Source of the DNA: Desmodus rotundus
Lineage: Eukaryota > Chordata > Mammalia > Chiroptera > Phyllostomidae
Assembly: GCF_022682495.2 (NCBI RefSeq)
Contig: NC_071392.1
Coordinates: 69,772,097 to 69,836,096, forward strand
Length of the DNA stretch: 64,000 nt
Reading direction: 5' to 3'
Below the pieces are notes generated by a model. It was given only the letters and a program-made list of their open reading frames with translations. It did no database searches and was not told where the DNA came from. A program made the position numbers and the translations under genes. Position 1 is the stretch's first letter, and each line of letters opens with the position of its first letter. Shown in pieces: positions 11,590 through 21,817 of the stretch.

Positions 11590-12510
11590 ATATCACCTAG
11601 CTCTGTCCAGTGAAAGGGCCTGCAAGAAATGACAACCCAGTAGCAATAAGCATATCCATCATCATGATCTTGATTTCTAAACACCATTCTCTAATGAAAG
11701 GAATTAGGACTCCCTGGAGAAATGGCTGATTCTAGGGCTGATGCAGGGAAAATACAAAATAAGATTGGATCATGTTTTAGTATAAGAAAGAAAGTGCTAC
11801 CTGCCCTCCCCAAAGCATGAGGCGCATCACAGGGAGTCTGAAAGAGCTATCATTGGTTCAAGCTAGAACAATTTGAGCAAAAAAGTAAATAAATTAGTAT
11901 TGATTACAGCCCAAAGTATAAGGTAATTATATATAAATCCTTATTGATATAAATGATTGACCAAATAAATAGGGGAAAAGAAACAAATCTTCCTTGTAGA
12001 AGAATTCCAAAGGATATATGTAGTTAGTCCTCCCACTAGCTACATATATTTAATATGTATTGAATATATATTTAATACATATTTAATTCCTCTCTCCCAC
12101 TGAGTGGGAGTTGCACTTAGTAACTTGCATCCTAATAGTATGGAGAAGGCAAAATAGCATCAGTGTAGAAACCTGGCAAACACTACCTTAACCAAGTGAT
12201 CAAGGTTAACATGACCAGTGATGATGCCCTGTGGAGAGCATTAGTCCTTGACAGAATGAAAATAAAGGGTACTGCATCTCTTCAAAATCCCAGAAACCCA
12301 GTCTAAGTCAGGAAAATGTCAGAAAAGTCCAAATTGAGAAATATTTGACAAAATACTTGACTAGTATTCCCCAAAACTGTCAAGGTCATGGAAAATAAGA
12401 AAAGGCTGTGAACCAATCAGAGAAAACATGATAACAAAATGCAATGTGGTATCCTGAGTTGAATCCTGGAACACAAAAAGCAGACATTAATTTAAAACAT
12501 GGACTGGTGA
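11590..12510 (+). mobile_element. Ancient L1M 3'UTR, left part
   Basis: Matches the remembered L1M 3' order: AAGAATTCCAAAGGATATAT (12000), AACACTACCTTAACCAAGTG (12180), CCCAAAACTGTCAAGGTCAT (12370), CAATGTGGTATCCTGAGTTG (12442) and AATCCTGGAACACAAAAAGC. It is split by the HAL1 at 12511 and resumes at 14522. Positions 11301-11589 are probably the same element but too diverged to assert. Confidence 0.65.
12499..12510. repeat. Target-site duplication, left copy (HAL1 at 12511)
   Basis: ATGGACTGGTGA, identical to 14522-14533; taken from the L1M 3'UTR target. Confidence 0.85.
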
Positions 12511-12520
12511 TTATCAGAAC

Positions 12521-12532
12521 CAAGATGGCGGC
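12521..12532 (+). promoter_or_regulatory. YY1-like motif at HAL1 5' end
   Basis: CAAGATGGCGGC, 10 nt inside the element. The AAGATGGCGGC core is the known YY1 site type that sets the transcription start in mammalian L1 promoters. The decayed copy has CAAGATGGAGGC at the matching place. Confidence 0.6.
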
Positions 12533-13275
12533 GTAGGTAGACACACTGCACCTCCTCGCACAACCAGAACTGACAAAGAATCCAACGGCAAGGAAGTCCA
12601 ACACCAAGGAGATAAAAAATACACATTCATCCAGACCCTGTAGGAGGGGCGGAGACAGGTAGCAGGGGAGGAGAGGATTAGCATTGCCGTAGCAGGACCA
12701 AGACTGGCAGAGTGTGGGACTAAAGGGGCAGGCAGTCTGACCACTAGCAGACCCTGCGGCCCCACATTCTCGCACAGATAAACCGAGAGGGCCGGACTCA
12801 AAGAGTGGCGGAGAACGGGGCAGGCAGAGCGGCAGGTAGCACCCGGAGGCCCCACATTCAAGCATAGATAAACCGGGACGAACCACGGGGACCGAAGCAG
12901 ACCGTGTAACCCAGGGCTCCAGCTCGGGGAAATAAAGCCTCAGACCTCTCATTGAAAGCACCTGTGGGAGTTGGGGTGGCAGCAGGAAAAACTCCTAGCC
13001 TCACAGGAGAGGTTGTTGGAGAGACCCACAGGGGCCTAGAGCGTGCACAAGCCCACCCACTCAGGAACCAGCACCAGAGGAGCCCAATTTGATTGTGGGT
13101 AGAGTAGGGAGTGACTGAAATCCAGCAGAGAGTGGAGCGGGCACTATTACTCCCTCTCGGCCCCTCCCCCAAGTACAGCATAACAGCTAAGCTACCAGCG
13201 TTACCCCGCCCTGGGGAACACCTAAAGCTCCTCCCCTTTAAGTAACTGAAACACCAAGACAAAAAAAAAAAAAAA

Positions 13276-14115
13276 ATGGCCCAAATGACAGAACACTTCA
13301 AAGCTCCAGAAATAATTCAACTAAGCAGCGAACAGATAGCCAACCTATCAGATGCACAGTTCAAAACACTGGTAATCAAGAAGCTCACAGAATTGGTTGA
13401 ATTTGGTCGAAAACTAGATGAAAAAATGAAGGCTATGCTAAGAGAGACAAAGGAAAAAGTACAGGGAACCAATAGTGATGTGAAGGAAACTGGGACTCAA
13501 ATCAATGGTGTGGACCAGAAGGAAGAAAGAAACATCCAACCAGAAAAGAATGAAGAAACAAGAATTCGGAAAAATGAGGAGAGGCTTAGGAACCTCCAGG
13601 ACATCTTGAAACGTTCCAACATCCGAATTATAGGAGTACCAGAAGGAGAAGAGGAAGAACAAAAAATTGAAAACTTATTTGAACAAATAATAAAGGAGAA
13701 CTTCCCTAATCTGGCAAAGGAAATAGACCTCCAGGAAATCCCGGAAGCTCAGAGAGTCCCAAAGAAGCTGGACCCAAGGAGAAACACACCAAGGCACATC
13801 ATAATTACATTACCCAAGATGAAACAGAAGGAGAGAATCTTAGAAGCAGCAAGAGAAAAGGAGACAGTTACCTACAGAGGAGTTCCCATAAGACTGTCAG
13901 CTGATTTCTCCAAAGAGACCTTACAGGCAAGAAGGGGCTGGAAAGAAGTATTCGAAGTCATGAAAGGCAAGGACCTACATCCAAGATTGCTCTATCCAGC
14001 AAAGCTATCATTTAGAATGGAAGGGCAGATAAAGTGCTTCTCAGATAAGGTCAAGTTAAAGGAGTTCATCATCACCAAGCCCTTATTATATGAAATGTTA
14101 AAGGGACTCATCTAA
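13276..14115 (+). CDS. HAL1 ORF1 protein (L1 ORF1p-like RNA-binding protein)
   Basis: Intact 279-codon ORF from ATG to TAA. Residues about 1-110 are acidic/basic and helix-rich (TLVIKKLTELVEFGRKLDEK, later EERLRNLQDILKRSN), as in the L1 ORF1p coiled coil but shorter than in typical L1s. An RRM-like domain starts at NIRIIGVPEGEEEEQKIENL (about 115-134). The C-terminal domain carries RRNTPRHIIITLPK (about 168-181), AAREK and RLSADFSKETLQARR (about 206-220), and it ends LLYEMLKGLI. L1 ORF1p trimers bind their RNA and act as nucleic-acid chaperones in L1 RNPs (family knowledge). A 15-base A run directly precedes the ATG. No ORF2 follows. Confidence 0.9.
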   Translation: MAQMTEHFKAPEIIQLSSEQIANLSDAQFKTLVIKKLTELVEFGRKLDEKMKAMLRETKEKVQGTNSDVKETGTQINGVDQKEERNIQPEKNEETRIRKNEERLRNLQDILKRSNIRIIGVPEGEEEEQKIENLFEQIIKENFPNLAKEIDLQEIPEAQRVPKKLDPRRNTPRHIIITLPKMKQKERILEAAREKETVTYRGVPIRLSADFSKETLQARRGWKEVFEVMKGKDLHPRLLYPAKLSFRMEGQIKCFSDKVKLKEFIITKPLLYEMLKGLI

Positions 14116-14485
14116 GAAAAAGATAAAAAATATGAACAGTAAAAATGACAGCAAACTCACAGTTATTAACAACCACACCTAAAACAAAAACAAAAGCAAA
14201 CAACTAGAACAGGAATGGAACCACAGAAATGGAGCTCACATGGAGGGTTATCAACAGGGGAGTGGGAGGGGGAGAAAGGGGGGAAAGGTACAGAGAATGA
14301 GTAGCATAGATGATAGGTGGAAAATAGACAGGGGAGGGTAAGAATAATGTAGGAAATGTAGAAGCCAAAGAACTTATAAGTATGACCCATGGACATGAAC
14401 TATAGGGGGGGAATGTGGGAGGGAGGGGGTGGGCAGGATGGAGTGGAGTGAGGGGGGGAAATGGGACAACTGTAATAGCATAATC

Positions 14486-14491
14486 AATAAA
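14486..14491 (+). terminator. Polyadenylation signal of HAL1
   Basis: AATAAA about 30 nt before the end of the element and just ahead of A-rich sequence; typical for an L1-type 3' end. Confidence 0.6.
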
Positions 14492-14521
14492 TATATTAAA
14501 AAAATGCATCATAAAAAAAGT

Positions 14522-14533
14522 ATGGACTGGTGA
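14522..14533. repeat. Target-site duplication, right copy (HAL1 at 12511)
   Basis: ATGGACTGGTGA, identical to 12499-12510. Confidence 0.85.
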
Positions 14534-14712
14534 AATCTGAATACGAATTTGTGGTTTCCATAGTAACGTGCCAGTGCTGGCCTCCTGGCACTGACGGCTA
14601 TACCATGGTAATGTACGATGACAGCACTAGAGGAGAAAACACAAAACTCTCTGCAGTAGCTTTGCAGTTTTTCTGTAAGTCTAAAATTACTCTAAATAAA
14701 AAATTTATTCAA
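14534..14712 (+). mobile_element. Ancient L1M 3'UTR, right part
   Basis: Continuation of the L1M interrupted by the HAL1: ACCATGGTAATGTACGATGA (14602), then AAACTCTCTGCAGTAGCTTT and TTTTTCTGTAAGTCTAAAAT, ending in AATAAAAAATTTATT, the usual L1M terminus. Confidence 0.65.
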
Positions 14713-15083
14713 AGAAATTAATGAAATGGAAATCAAAGAAACAAGAGAGTTCAACAAAGCCAATGTTGTTTCTTTGAAAAGAGTTTTTAAAACTTTACAA
14801 ATTTCTGGTAACATGGATTGAAGAGGAAAAGAGAAGGTAAATATAAATAATATCAGAATGAGAAAGGGGAGATATTTGCAGATAGAGCAAAAAATATACA
14901 AAGAGAACAACTTAATATCAATGTGCCTGAAAACTTAAATGAAAAGCACTATTTCCTACAAAATTCCAACCTGACAAAATTTACTCAAGAGATGAATGAA
15001 AAGCCTGAATAGTTCTTTAACTACAAAATAAACTGATGCTGTAGTTAAGTATCTTTCTACAAACAAGTCCCCACACCCAGATG
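14713..15083 (+). mobile_element. Ancient L1M ORF2 fragment
   Basis: GAAATTAATGAAATGGAAAT, GTTTCTTTGAAAAGAG, CTCAAGAGATGAATGAAAAG and similar phrases are typical of old L1 ORF2. It is interrupted by a VES SINE at 15084 and seems to continue a little after 15372. No ORF survives. Confidence 0.55.
15074..15083. repeat. Target-site duplication of VES SINE, left copy
   Basis: CACCCAGATG, repeated at 15362-15371. Confidence 0.7.
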
Positions 15084-15176
15084 TTGTTTTAAAATCTTTT
15101 CCCAAAGATATGTTTATTGATTTTAAATATAGAGAGAAAGGGGTAAGGGGAGAGAGAGAGAGAGAGGGAGAGGGGG

Positions 15177-15207
<31 letters not shown>

Positions 15208-15361
15208 CAGAGGGAGGGAGAGAGAGAGATATGAGAGATACATGTGAGAGATACATGTGATAGATCAGTTGCCTCCCACACACGCCTCGACTGGGGATCG
15301 AACCCGCAACCTTTTGGTGTATAGGATGACACTCGAACCAGTGGAGCAACCCAGCCAGGGC
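15084..15361 (-). mobile_element. VES-type tRNA-derived SINE (bat)
   Basis: On the minus strand the tRNA-related head reads GGCCCTGGCTGGGTTGCTCC, then AGGTTGCGGGTTCGATCCCC (B box GGTTCGATCCC). An expanded TC/CT tract and an A/T-rich tail follow. It is flanked by the 10-bp target-site duplication CACCCAGATG (15074-15083, 15362-15371). Confidence 0.85.
15130..15240. repeat. GA-rich simple repeat inside the SINE
   Basis: Runs of GAGAGA with GGGAGG interruptions; an expanded pyrimidine tract of the VES body read on the plus strand. Confidence 0.8.
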
Positions 15362-15371
15362 CACCCAGATG
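15362..15371. repeat. Target-site duplication of VES SINE, right copy
   Basis: CACCCAGATG, repeated at 15074-15083. Confidence 0.7.
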
Positions 15372-15597
15372 GTTTTAAAGATGAGTTTTTGGTCAACTTA
15401 AAAAAAACAAGTTATTTGAATACTATGTAGAAGAAGCAGGAAAGCTACCCAAGTCACTTCATATGGCTGCAGTAACCTGGACAAACCTTGACACAAACTG
15501 GATGAGCAAACCCTGGCACAAACCAGCCAGATTTGAGCGTTAACATAGATCTAAAACTCCCTAACTGATGGGAAACAGGAATGATAAATGCTATAGA

Positions 15598-15622
15598 TGT
15601 GTGTGTACACACACACACACAT
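15598..15622. repeat. (TG/AC)n microsatellite
   Basis: TGTGTGTGTACACACACACACACAC-type alternating purine-pyrimidine tract of about 25 bp, followed by ATATACATATATA. Confidence 0.8.
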
Positions 15623-15624
15623 AT

Positions 15625-16325
15625 ACATATATAAATAATAGCTTTTTGTTTCAATTGTTTCTAAATCACAGCATCACCTATGTACTATGCTCTTAAAAAT
15701 GTTTATTATGTTAGCAAACTATGTGGAAATACACCTGAAGACCCCAATTTCTTTTCCCCTCCTAACTCTAGATGCTAAGAAGCTCTGGAGGTCCAAAGTT
15801 TATGGGGAATAGCTCTTGTTTCTGTTCCTTGTTAACCTGATCTATATTCTAACACATAATGAAACACTCCCTTCGCCTTGTCTCTTCCTCGGTGATTTAG
15901 CTTCGCTAGGCTCCTCTATGCATTGTTTCAGAAAGATCCAGGAGTTGTTTGCTGTGAATGAATGGTACAAAGGGAAAACAGAGGAAACGGATTAAGTGAC
16001 CTCAGTAACCATTCACCAAGTTGTAGTCTAGTGACTAGCTTACCTTGCATAATGGGGTTCTTGATGGGGCCCACAGTGTTTTCCGCACCAGAAGGGAATG
16101 GGAGAAGGGGAAATCTCAATCCCAGAGCCTCACCACTGCTCCTCCTAATGATCACAGACAGTGGGTGAGGTGAGGCACCCACTTGGTGCTTTCCCAGTCT
16201 CATCCTCCTGCTTGAGACTTGTCTAGAGGATGCTGCAGTAACAATGACACTCGCCAAGTTCACCTTTGCACTGTCAGTCTTCTCCAGAAGAAGTCCCCAA
16301 AGCTAACTTAACTACTATACTGTCC
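15625..16325. other. Intronic sequence, nothing recognised
   Basis: No repeat family, exon or RNA gene was recognised. Two overlapping ORFs of 68 and 111 codons lack recognisable similarity. Confidence 0.4.
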
Positions 16326-16329
16326 ATAA

Positions 16330-16556
16330 AGTGTCACCAACTTGAAATTTAAACAGTATTTCATCATTTACAAAGTGTTTACATAATTTATGTGACCTAC
16401 ATAGGAGTCCTATCAGGTAGACAGCTTCAATATTCACAACAGATGAGAAACAGAGGCTCAGGCAGGACCAATCGAGCAAAATGAAACCACTTATAAGTAA
16501 AAGAGCCAGGAGAGGAAGACAGATGGTCTGACTCCTAGCTCACTGCTATTTCCAAC
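16330..16556 (+). mobile_element. MIR SINE fragment
   Basis: Core phrases CAACAGATGAGAAACAGAGG (16438), CTCAGGCAGGACCAA, GTAAAAGAGCCAGGA and GGTCTGACTCCTAGCTCACT follow the MIR order. The ancient mammalian tRNA-derived SINE is diverged but recognisable. Confidence 0.65.
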
Positions 16557-18235
16557 ATACCAAATTTCTCCCCAAAACACTCACTTTTGTTCTGTTTTTG
16601 TCTGCATTTTGTTTTGAACGGCATGATTATCTTGCTTGAGTACCGAACTCGAGGTTGGATGAGGACAGATGTTACTGCTGGACAAGTTTGAGGCAGATCT
16701 GCGGTTGTTCTACAGCTTCTGACAGATTCAAACAAGAACTCTCTGTGCAGATATTAAAGACACTCACTGACAACCACCCTTCGACCTTTGCACTCGTACT
16801 GTATAGGAGGAAATCTGTCAGATTCGCCACATGACAGGAGGATAACTTTGATATTTATGTGATTGTGTGACTGTCCCAGAAGTGAATCTCCAGATTCAGA
16901 ATTTCTATGGCATTTATACTTCATTTCTCTAAGCCATATATCCAAGACTAGAATTTGGAGTGGTAATGAAAAATCTTAATGATCTATTTGGCATAATTAT
17001 CTATGATTTTACTAAAAAAATGCATCATTGTCTCTAACGTTAGAGGCAGGAAGATGAAGCACAATTTCAGAGGTGACAGGGAAGAGGAAAGGTTATCATC
17101 TGTGGAGACAGAGGTATTGTGTTATGATTTGACTGGTGCTGATAAGAGCTGCCTACCACTCTGCAATAAGATCTGGAATCCACAGAAATAGGGATTACTT
17201 TATGTATCAACTACAGTCACGTTGCAGTGCTGTGCCCTGTACTTGAAAGCAGCACGTCTGAGCTGGCCTGTCGGCTGTGTAAGCAGCTCTGGGATGGCCC
17301 TCCTGAACCATCGAAGAGTCAGAATACACCGCAAATCCTACATTACATTGAAACATAAAAGCCATTTTGTGTTGCTGCTTTAGTTTCTCCACTCTCAGCC
17401 TGACTTAGAAAACCAAGATGTATAACCACACATATCAGCCTAGAACTTTGCCCTATAAAGCATTGTCTCAGAAGGTCTCTTTTCTCTTTCCTGTCAGTCC
17501 TCAGCGGCGCTGTTGCCGAGTGAGTGGCTGTGTTATTCACGGATGTCTGTGGCCATCATCCCGCAGAAGTGTGTCTGTTTCTGTCCTTGACTCATTTTTT
17601 CTTTCTCCCTTTCTTTTTTTCTCTCTTTCTCAGTCTCAGTACCAGCCAGACCTTTTCTTTTTAACTCTATTCTTTTATCCCCGAAACACTCAGAGTGCTA
17701 TTCAGAGAAGATGTGTCTGCACCGAAGAACACACCTAGAGAGCTCAATGCCGTGTAAAAGGACGTGCTTTCGGAGAAATTTCACATCCAGACAGCACTGC
17801 CGTCCTTCACTTCAGTCAGTAACAAAAGGCAATCTTTCTTACTTTTGAATTTTTGATAGAGGTAGTTCAGGCAATGAGCAAAATGACTCTCTGAATGTGC
17901 GTCTTGACAGATATAAAGATGATCATAAAAAGAGACCATGGCAAACACTGACTGAAAAGTCAGACTGGACACTGACAGTATTTTTAACGAAAATCTATAT
18001 AAATATCAGATGCTATAGACATGGATAAGAGATGCTTATTTTCACAAGGACAGGTTGATAAAACCTGGATATTCTTTTAGCAAATAAATTAAGAGTATAA
18101 TCACACACACACTGAAACATTTCCATTTAGCATGAGGTATTACAGCTCTAACCACCTATTTTTCATGTTTTTCCTCTCACAATTTACTTTCCTATGGCTG
18201 AGTGATAACGAGAAGCTTATTAGAATAGTAACTAA
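16557..18235. other. Intronic sequence, nothing firmly recognised
   Basis: Includes a moderately CpG-containing, non-repetitive stretch near 17490-17780 and a pyrimidine-rich tract near 17590-17640. No exon with plausible splice sites and CADPS2 similarity was found. Confidence 0.4.
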
Positions 18236-18239
18236 TGAA

Positions 18240-18425
18240 TACAGACATAGTATTTCATAGTTGTCCAGTACCTGCATATTAGTATTTCCTCTTTTACATA
18301 TGAACACTGCATTTCATAAAGGTTAAGTGACGTGCCCAACATGGGTCAGTGTGCAAATTCAGAGTTGAGATTCAAGTAGACATCTTCTGCCTCTTCTTAT
18401 TTTCCACTGTGACAGCATGCCACTT
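18240..18425 (+). mobile_element. MIR SINE fragment
   Basis: TTTCATAAAGGTTAAGTGAC (18313), GTGCCCAACATGGGTCAGTG, AATTCAGAGTTGAGATTCAA and CTGCCTCTTC follow the MIR core and tail. The sequence 18430-19310 that follows holds nothing I recognise. Confidence 0.6.
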
Positions 18426-19324
18426 CCGACATCTGTTTGACTAAGAAATTATAGGAAATATCGTACCTTTCAGCTCCTCTTGGATAATTTCTACCCTAAA
18501 CTGAGGTTCAAATTTCCCTAAAACTTGCACTTCTTTTCTTTTCCCATAAACTACAAGTGATTTAAATGTTGACCCAGAAACTAACTCAAATTTCTATTCT
18601 AAAACACCAATCCAGAGATACTTGCATATGTACATATTTTAACCTGGAAAATGGATTTAATGTGTACTATTAATATATGCATAACATATAAATATACCTC
18701 AAATTACACTTGACAGTGTACCATTATAAACAAAACAATACTTTTACAGAATAAAGGTAACTATGGCAACCTTTAGATTCAAATCAGGCTGCCTCCCAGG
18801 TAGTGGCAGTAGCTCCCAGTTGCCTCAGTAACTTTATGTTAAAATGTGTCTCAAACACACATACATTTTTGGGGAGCATTAGCTGAATTTTCTATTTAAT
18901 GTTTTCAATTTAATTTTACCTTTCTGTGTTAATGACAAAAATAATCTGATCATACAAAATTTGTTGGGTACGTCTGTTTCATGGCATCCGTCTTACCTTC
19001 TCGCTTTTCAGAGTGCTGCCTAACATTGGAGGCCTCCCCTTTGATACCCACTGGTCAGGAGGAATTATGATGGAGCCAGGAGATAAGAGATGGTTTTAGT
19101 AAAACAGCCCCTCACATGCTGTCGATCAAAGATTAGCCATCCTGACCATACCTGTCCCTCTCACCACTCTCCAAGTCTGCCGAGTGCAGATGGTTTCATT
19201 TGAGGCAATGGGAAAAACAACCACAATCTGCAACATCCCCCTAAGTTCTATGATGAGGTCAAAATCTAAATAGACGTGAGAGTAGGATCACTTTTATTTT
19301 ATTATGGGATGAGAAATAGCAACA

Positions 19325-20160
19325 GCGGCAACTTCAATAAATATTTATTATGCACTCATAATATGAAGGCATTGTGGTAGGGTCTACAGAAAATAACAGG
19401 TAGACGAGACTAGTTTCTGCCTTCCAAATATGCTCTAGTCAAATAGAAGCAGGTGTGCGTGTGTATAGCATGTAAGAATAGATGATAAAGTTCATAAGAA
19501 TACTAGAGGTAAAAGGTTCTTAGTGTGCGAATGACTTAACAGAAGTCTTCTTAGAGTTGTTTTGTGATATCTGACCGTTACATAACTTGGAAACAGAAAC
19601 ATTACAGGGAGAATAAACAGGTTATCTGGGGTAAAGATCATGTGTAGAAGAATATTTGGACTTCTGACTGAGTAGACAGAATGAGGTGATATTGAGAAAC
19701 CCCCAATACTATAGCAAGGAGTCTGTTTTGAATTTAGTAATCAAATCAGAATCACTTAAGTTTTTTGGAAGGGAGTATAGTAAAAATTAAATTGCAATTT
19801 AGAAGGCAATTGCCAGACTACTGTTAGGGAAAAAAAGCAGTAGAGACAAGGATAAAGATAGATAAGCGAGAAAAAATGAAGGCCAGAATTAGGGTAGATG
19901 CACAGAAATGGTAGAGAGACAAAAGTGAGGAGTACTGTGAAGACAGAATATTGACATTGGCAACAAATTGAGTACAGGAGGTAAAGGAGAAAGATGAACG
20001 AACAGTGAATGGGTCATGAATGGAAGTGACAGGAGCACAAATAATGAAGTCATTCATTCATTCATCAACTATTCACTGAAGGCTTACTTTAAGCCAATAA
20101 TGTTACTTTTGCCAGGCACTGTACTAGGGTGTCTGAGAGTGGTACAAGAACTGGTTTAGT
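19325..20160 (-). mobile_element. L2-type fragments
   Basis: CAATAAATATTTATTATGCA (19336) and ATTCATTCATTCATCAACTA (20051) with GCCAGGCACTGTACTAGGGT (20112) are the reverse of the L2 3' end. The sequence between is probably the same repeat class but too diverged to delimit. Confidence 0.45.
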
Positions 20161-20709
20161 GAGAAGACGGCTTTAACTGAAAGTCCCAGCAGAACATTAA
20201 AGCCCCCAGTTGATGACAGAGATCAGTACTTTAGCAGAATAATTGGGTTGGAATTATCTGTACCAGGAGAGGTCATAGTTGAAACTGTGGAAAGGGGTGA
20301 GATCAGTGAGGTAGACTTCCCATGGAAGTCGAGAAGTTCTCACAAAGAAGAGAGCAAGTTTAAGAACAGATGTGAGGAAAACAACAAACTCTAGGCTGTA
20401 CTTGGAATCTGGAGGAACAAGAACCAATAGCAAAGAGATGGCCAAAAATAAGTAAGAGGAGAGTTGAGATACTGCTGCCTCAGGGAAGATAAGCAGCTCT
20501 CTAAGTAGCACAAGGTCTTGGATATTCTGAGAGTCAGAAGAGTGAAGCTGGAGCACAGGCTACTGGATTAGGTCACAAGGCAATCCATTTCAAAAAGCCT
20601 CATTGGCAAATGAGGAACCAAAAGCAGGACATGGGAATGCTGAGAGGTCTGGTTAGAAAGAGAAGGGTGGAAAGGTAGCTTGATGTGATAACAATATTTA
20701 AGAAGATTT

Positions 20710-20866
20710 TATGATTTCTGAGAGACTATTTTATGTATTTCTTATAGGTAATGAAACAGACATTAAGAATACATTAAGAAGCTTGCCCTACCTCACACTG
20801 TTAATAAGTATTAATTTGAAGCCAGGTGGTCTGACTTCAGAATGTCTCGACCACTCTGTTCTGTTG
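20710..20866 (+). mobile_element. MIR SINE fragment
   Basis: GGTAATGAAACAGACATTAA, AGCTTGCCCTACCTCACACT and GAAGCCAGGTGGTCTGACTT (20820) match the MIR core. Nothing is recognised in 20867-21390. Confidence 0.55.
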
Positions 20867-21394
20867 TGAGGCTAGGCGAAGCTTGGATGGTTTTGTGGGA
20901 AGAAAAGGAAGCATAGTGAGGGATGGAATACCAGTTGAAGCAAGGTGAAGAGGGGATGGGATAGGGGTGCCTCCTTTATGGAAGGAGGCCTAGGATCTCT
21001 GAAACAGGTATAAGACAGGGAGAATGACATGGAGAGCTGTTAAGCTCAGAGGTACACATTTGCTGGGGCCTTCATTAGGTGATTTCTCACCGTTTTGGTA
21101 AAGCAAGAGATGAGGTCACTGGAGTGCTAAAAGGTGATATTTGTTGCTAAAGTGTAGATTAGGGAAACAGCTGGGAGAAGACACTACATAAACTCCATTA
21201 TTCACGTTCTTTTATCAAATGAAAGCTTATTCCACAGTGGAAAAGCCAGAGGCATTAGGCACACAAACCTATCCACAAAATCTATCCAGACATACCTATG
21301 CCTCACAACAGAAACACCAATGACACTTAAGCTGTGCAGACCCTGGTGCTATGTGGTCCATAAGAACTAAAACGCAATTTCTAATCTCAGATAG

Positions 21395-21415
21395 TCTCTC
21401 TCTCTCTCTCTCTCT
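21395..21415. repeat. (TC)n microsatellite
   Basis: About ten TC units, about 215 bp downstream (in transcript direction) of the CADPS2 exon end at 21630. Confidence 0.85.
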
Positions 21416-21629
21416 TCCAAGTGGCTCTAATGGCAAAAAGGAACATAAAGTGCAGCACACGTAAATCAACAGCATATTGATGTACATTTTTCCTTTCTTG
21501 TTTTTTTTCCCTCTTCTAAGAAGTGTTTGCTATTTAAAACCTGTTACTAGGTGATAATATCAAAGCACATTTTTCTCTCTTCCCAAGTCAACCCTATACA
21601 TTTTACTGTGTGTTTGCAAGTAAAAATAC

Positions 21630-21817
21630 CTGTTGCCGTGCACGTGAGAGGCGCAGAATGCAAAGCTGTAATGGAGCAGGGTTGGGTCAATGACAGCACC
21701 GTTTTCCGAATGTTCCATCAGTTCCGTAAGGTAGCAGAGATGCCGGTGACAGCCTCTCACACCATAACGGGCACAGTACTCATCTAACACAAAGACTTGG
21801 CCAGGGCTAAACCAACC
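21630..21817 (-). CDS. CADPS2: CADPS2 coding exon, CAPS-domain N-terminal part
   Basis: 188-nt exon (62 codons plus 2 nt) encoding [20 protein letters not shown], then [20 protein letters not shown], then [20 protein letters not shown] and GN, with a split Arg codon. The acceptor is ttttgcag|GGT and the donor CAG|gtattt on the minus strand. This is the most conserved stretch after the PH domain in CAPS proteins. The next expected exon (starting around PDGIGTV in the family) was searched for by eye between 1 and 21629 and not found, so it is probably beyond the left edge. [17 protein letters not shown] supports CADPS2 over CADPS. Confidence 0.96.

Larger units (their letters stand above)
12511..14521 (+). 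mobile_element. HAL1 (half-L1) retrotransposon, full length with intact ORF1
   Basis: About 2.01 kb. A CpG-containing leader of about 765 bp begins TTATCAGAACCAAGATGGCG. An A run then abuts the ATG of a complete ORF1 (13276-14115). A 3'UTR of about 400 bp with G-rich tracts, AATAAA at 14486-14491 and an A-rich tail completes it. No ORF2 is present, so it would need L1 reverse transcriptase in trans. It is flanked by a 12-bp target-site duplication inside an old L1M 3'UTR. Retained CpGs and an open ORF point to a young insertion. It lies antisense to CADPS2. Confidence 0.9.
1..21629 (-). other. CADPS2: CADPS2 intron, 5' part only (at least 21.6 kb)
   Basis: Begins with the gtattt donor at 21629 and runs off the left edge. 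It holds L2, two HAL1 elements, the L1/HAL1 cluster, an MLT1 LTR, L1M remnants, a VES SINE and MIR/L2 fragments. No coding exon was found in it by eye. Confidence 0.75.

Noticed and set aside
12386..13301. Overlapping minus-strand ORFs of 115-191 codons across the HAL1 leader
   Set aside because: They are antisense shadows in a GC-rich, non-coding leader; the same shadows recur in the copies at 2163-3138 and 4411-4796 but with shifted frames and no coding pattern.
14956..15364. Ser/Leu-rich ORFs near the GA tract
   Set aside because: Direct translation of the (TC)n tract in the VES SINE; low-complexity artefact.
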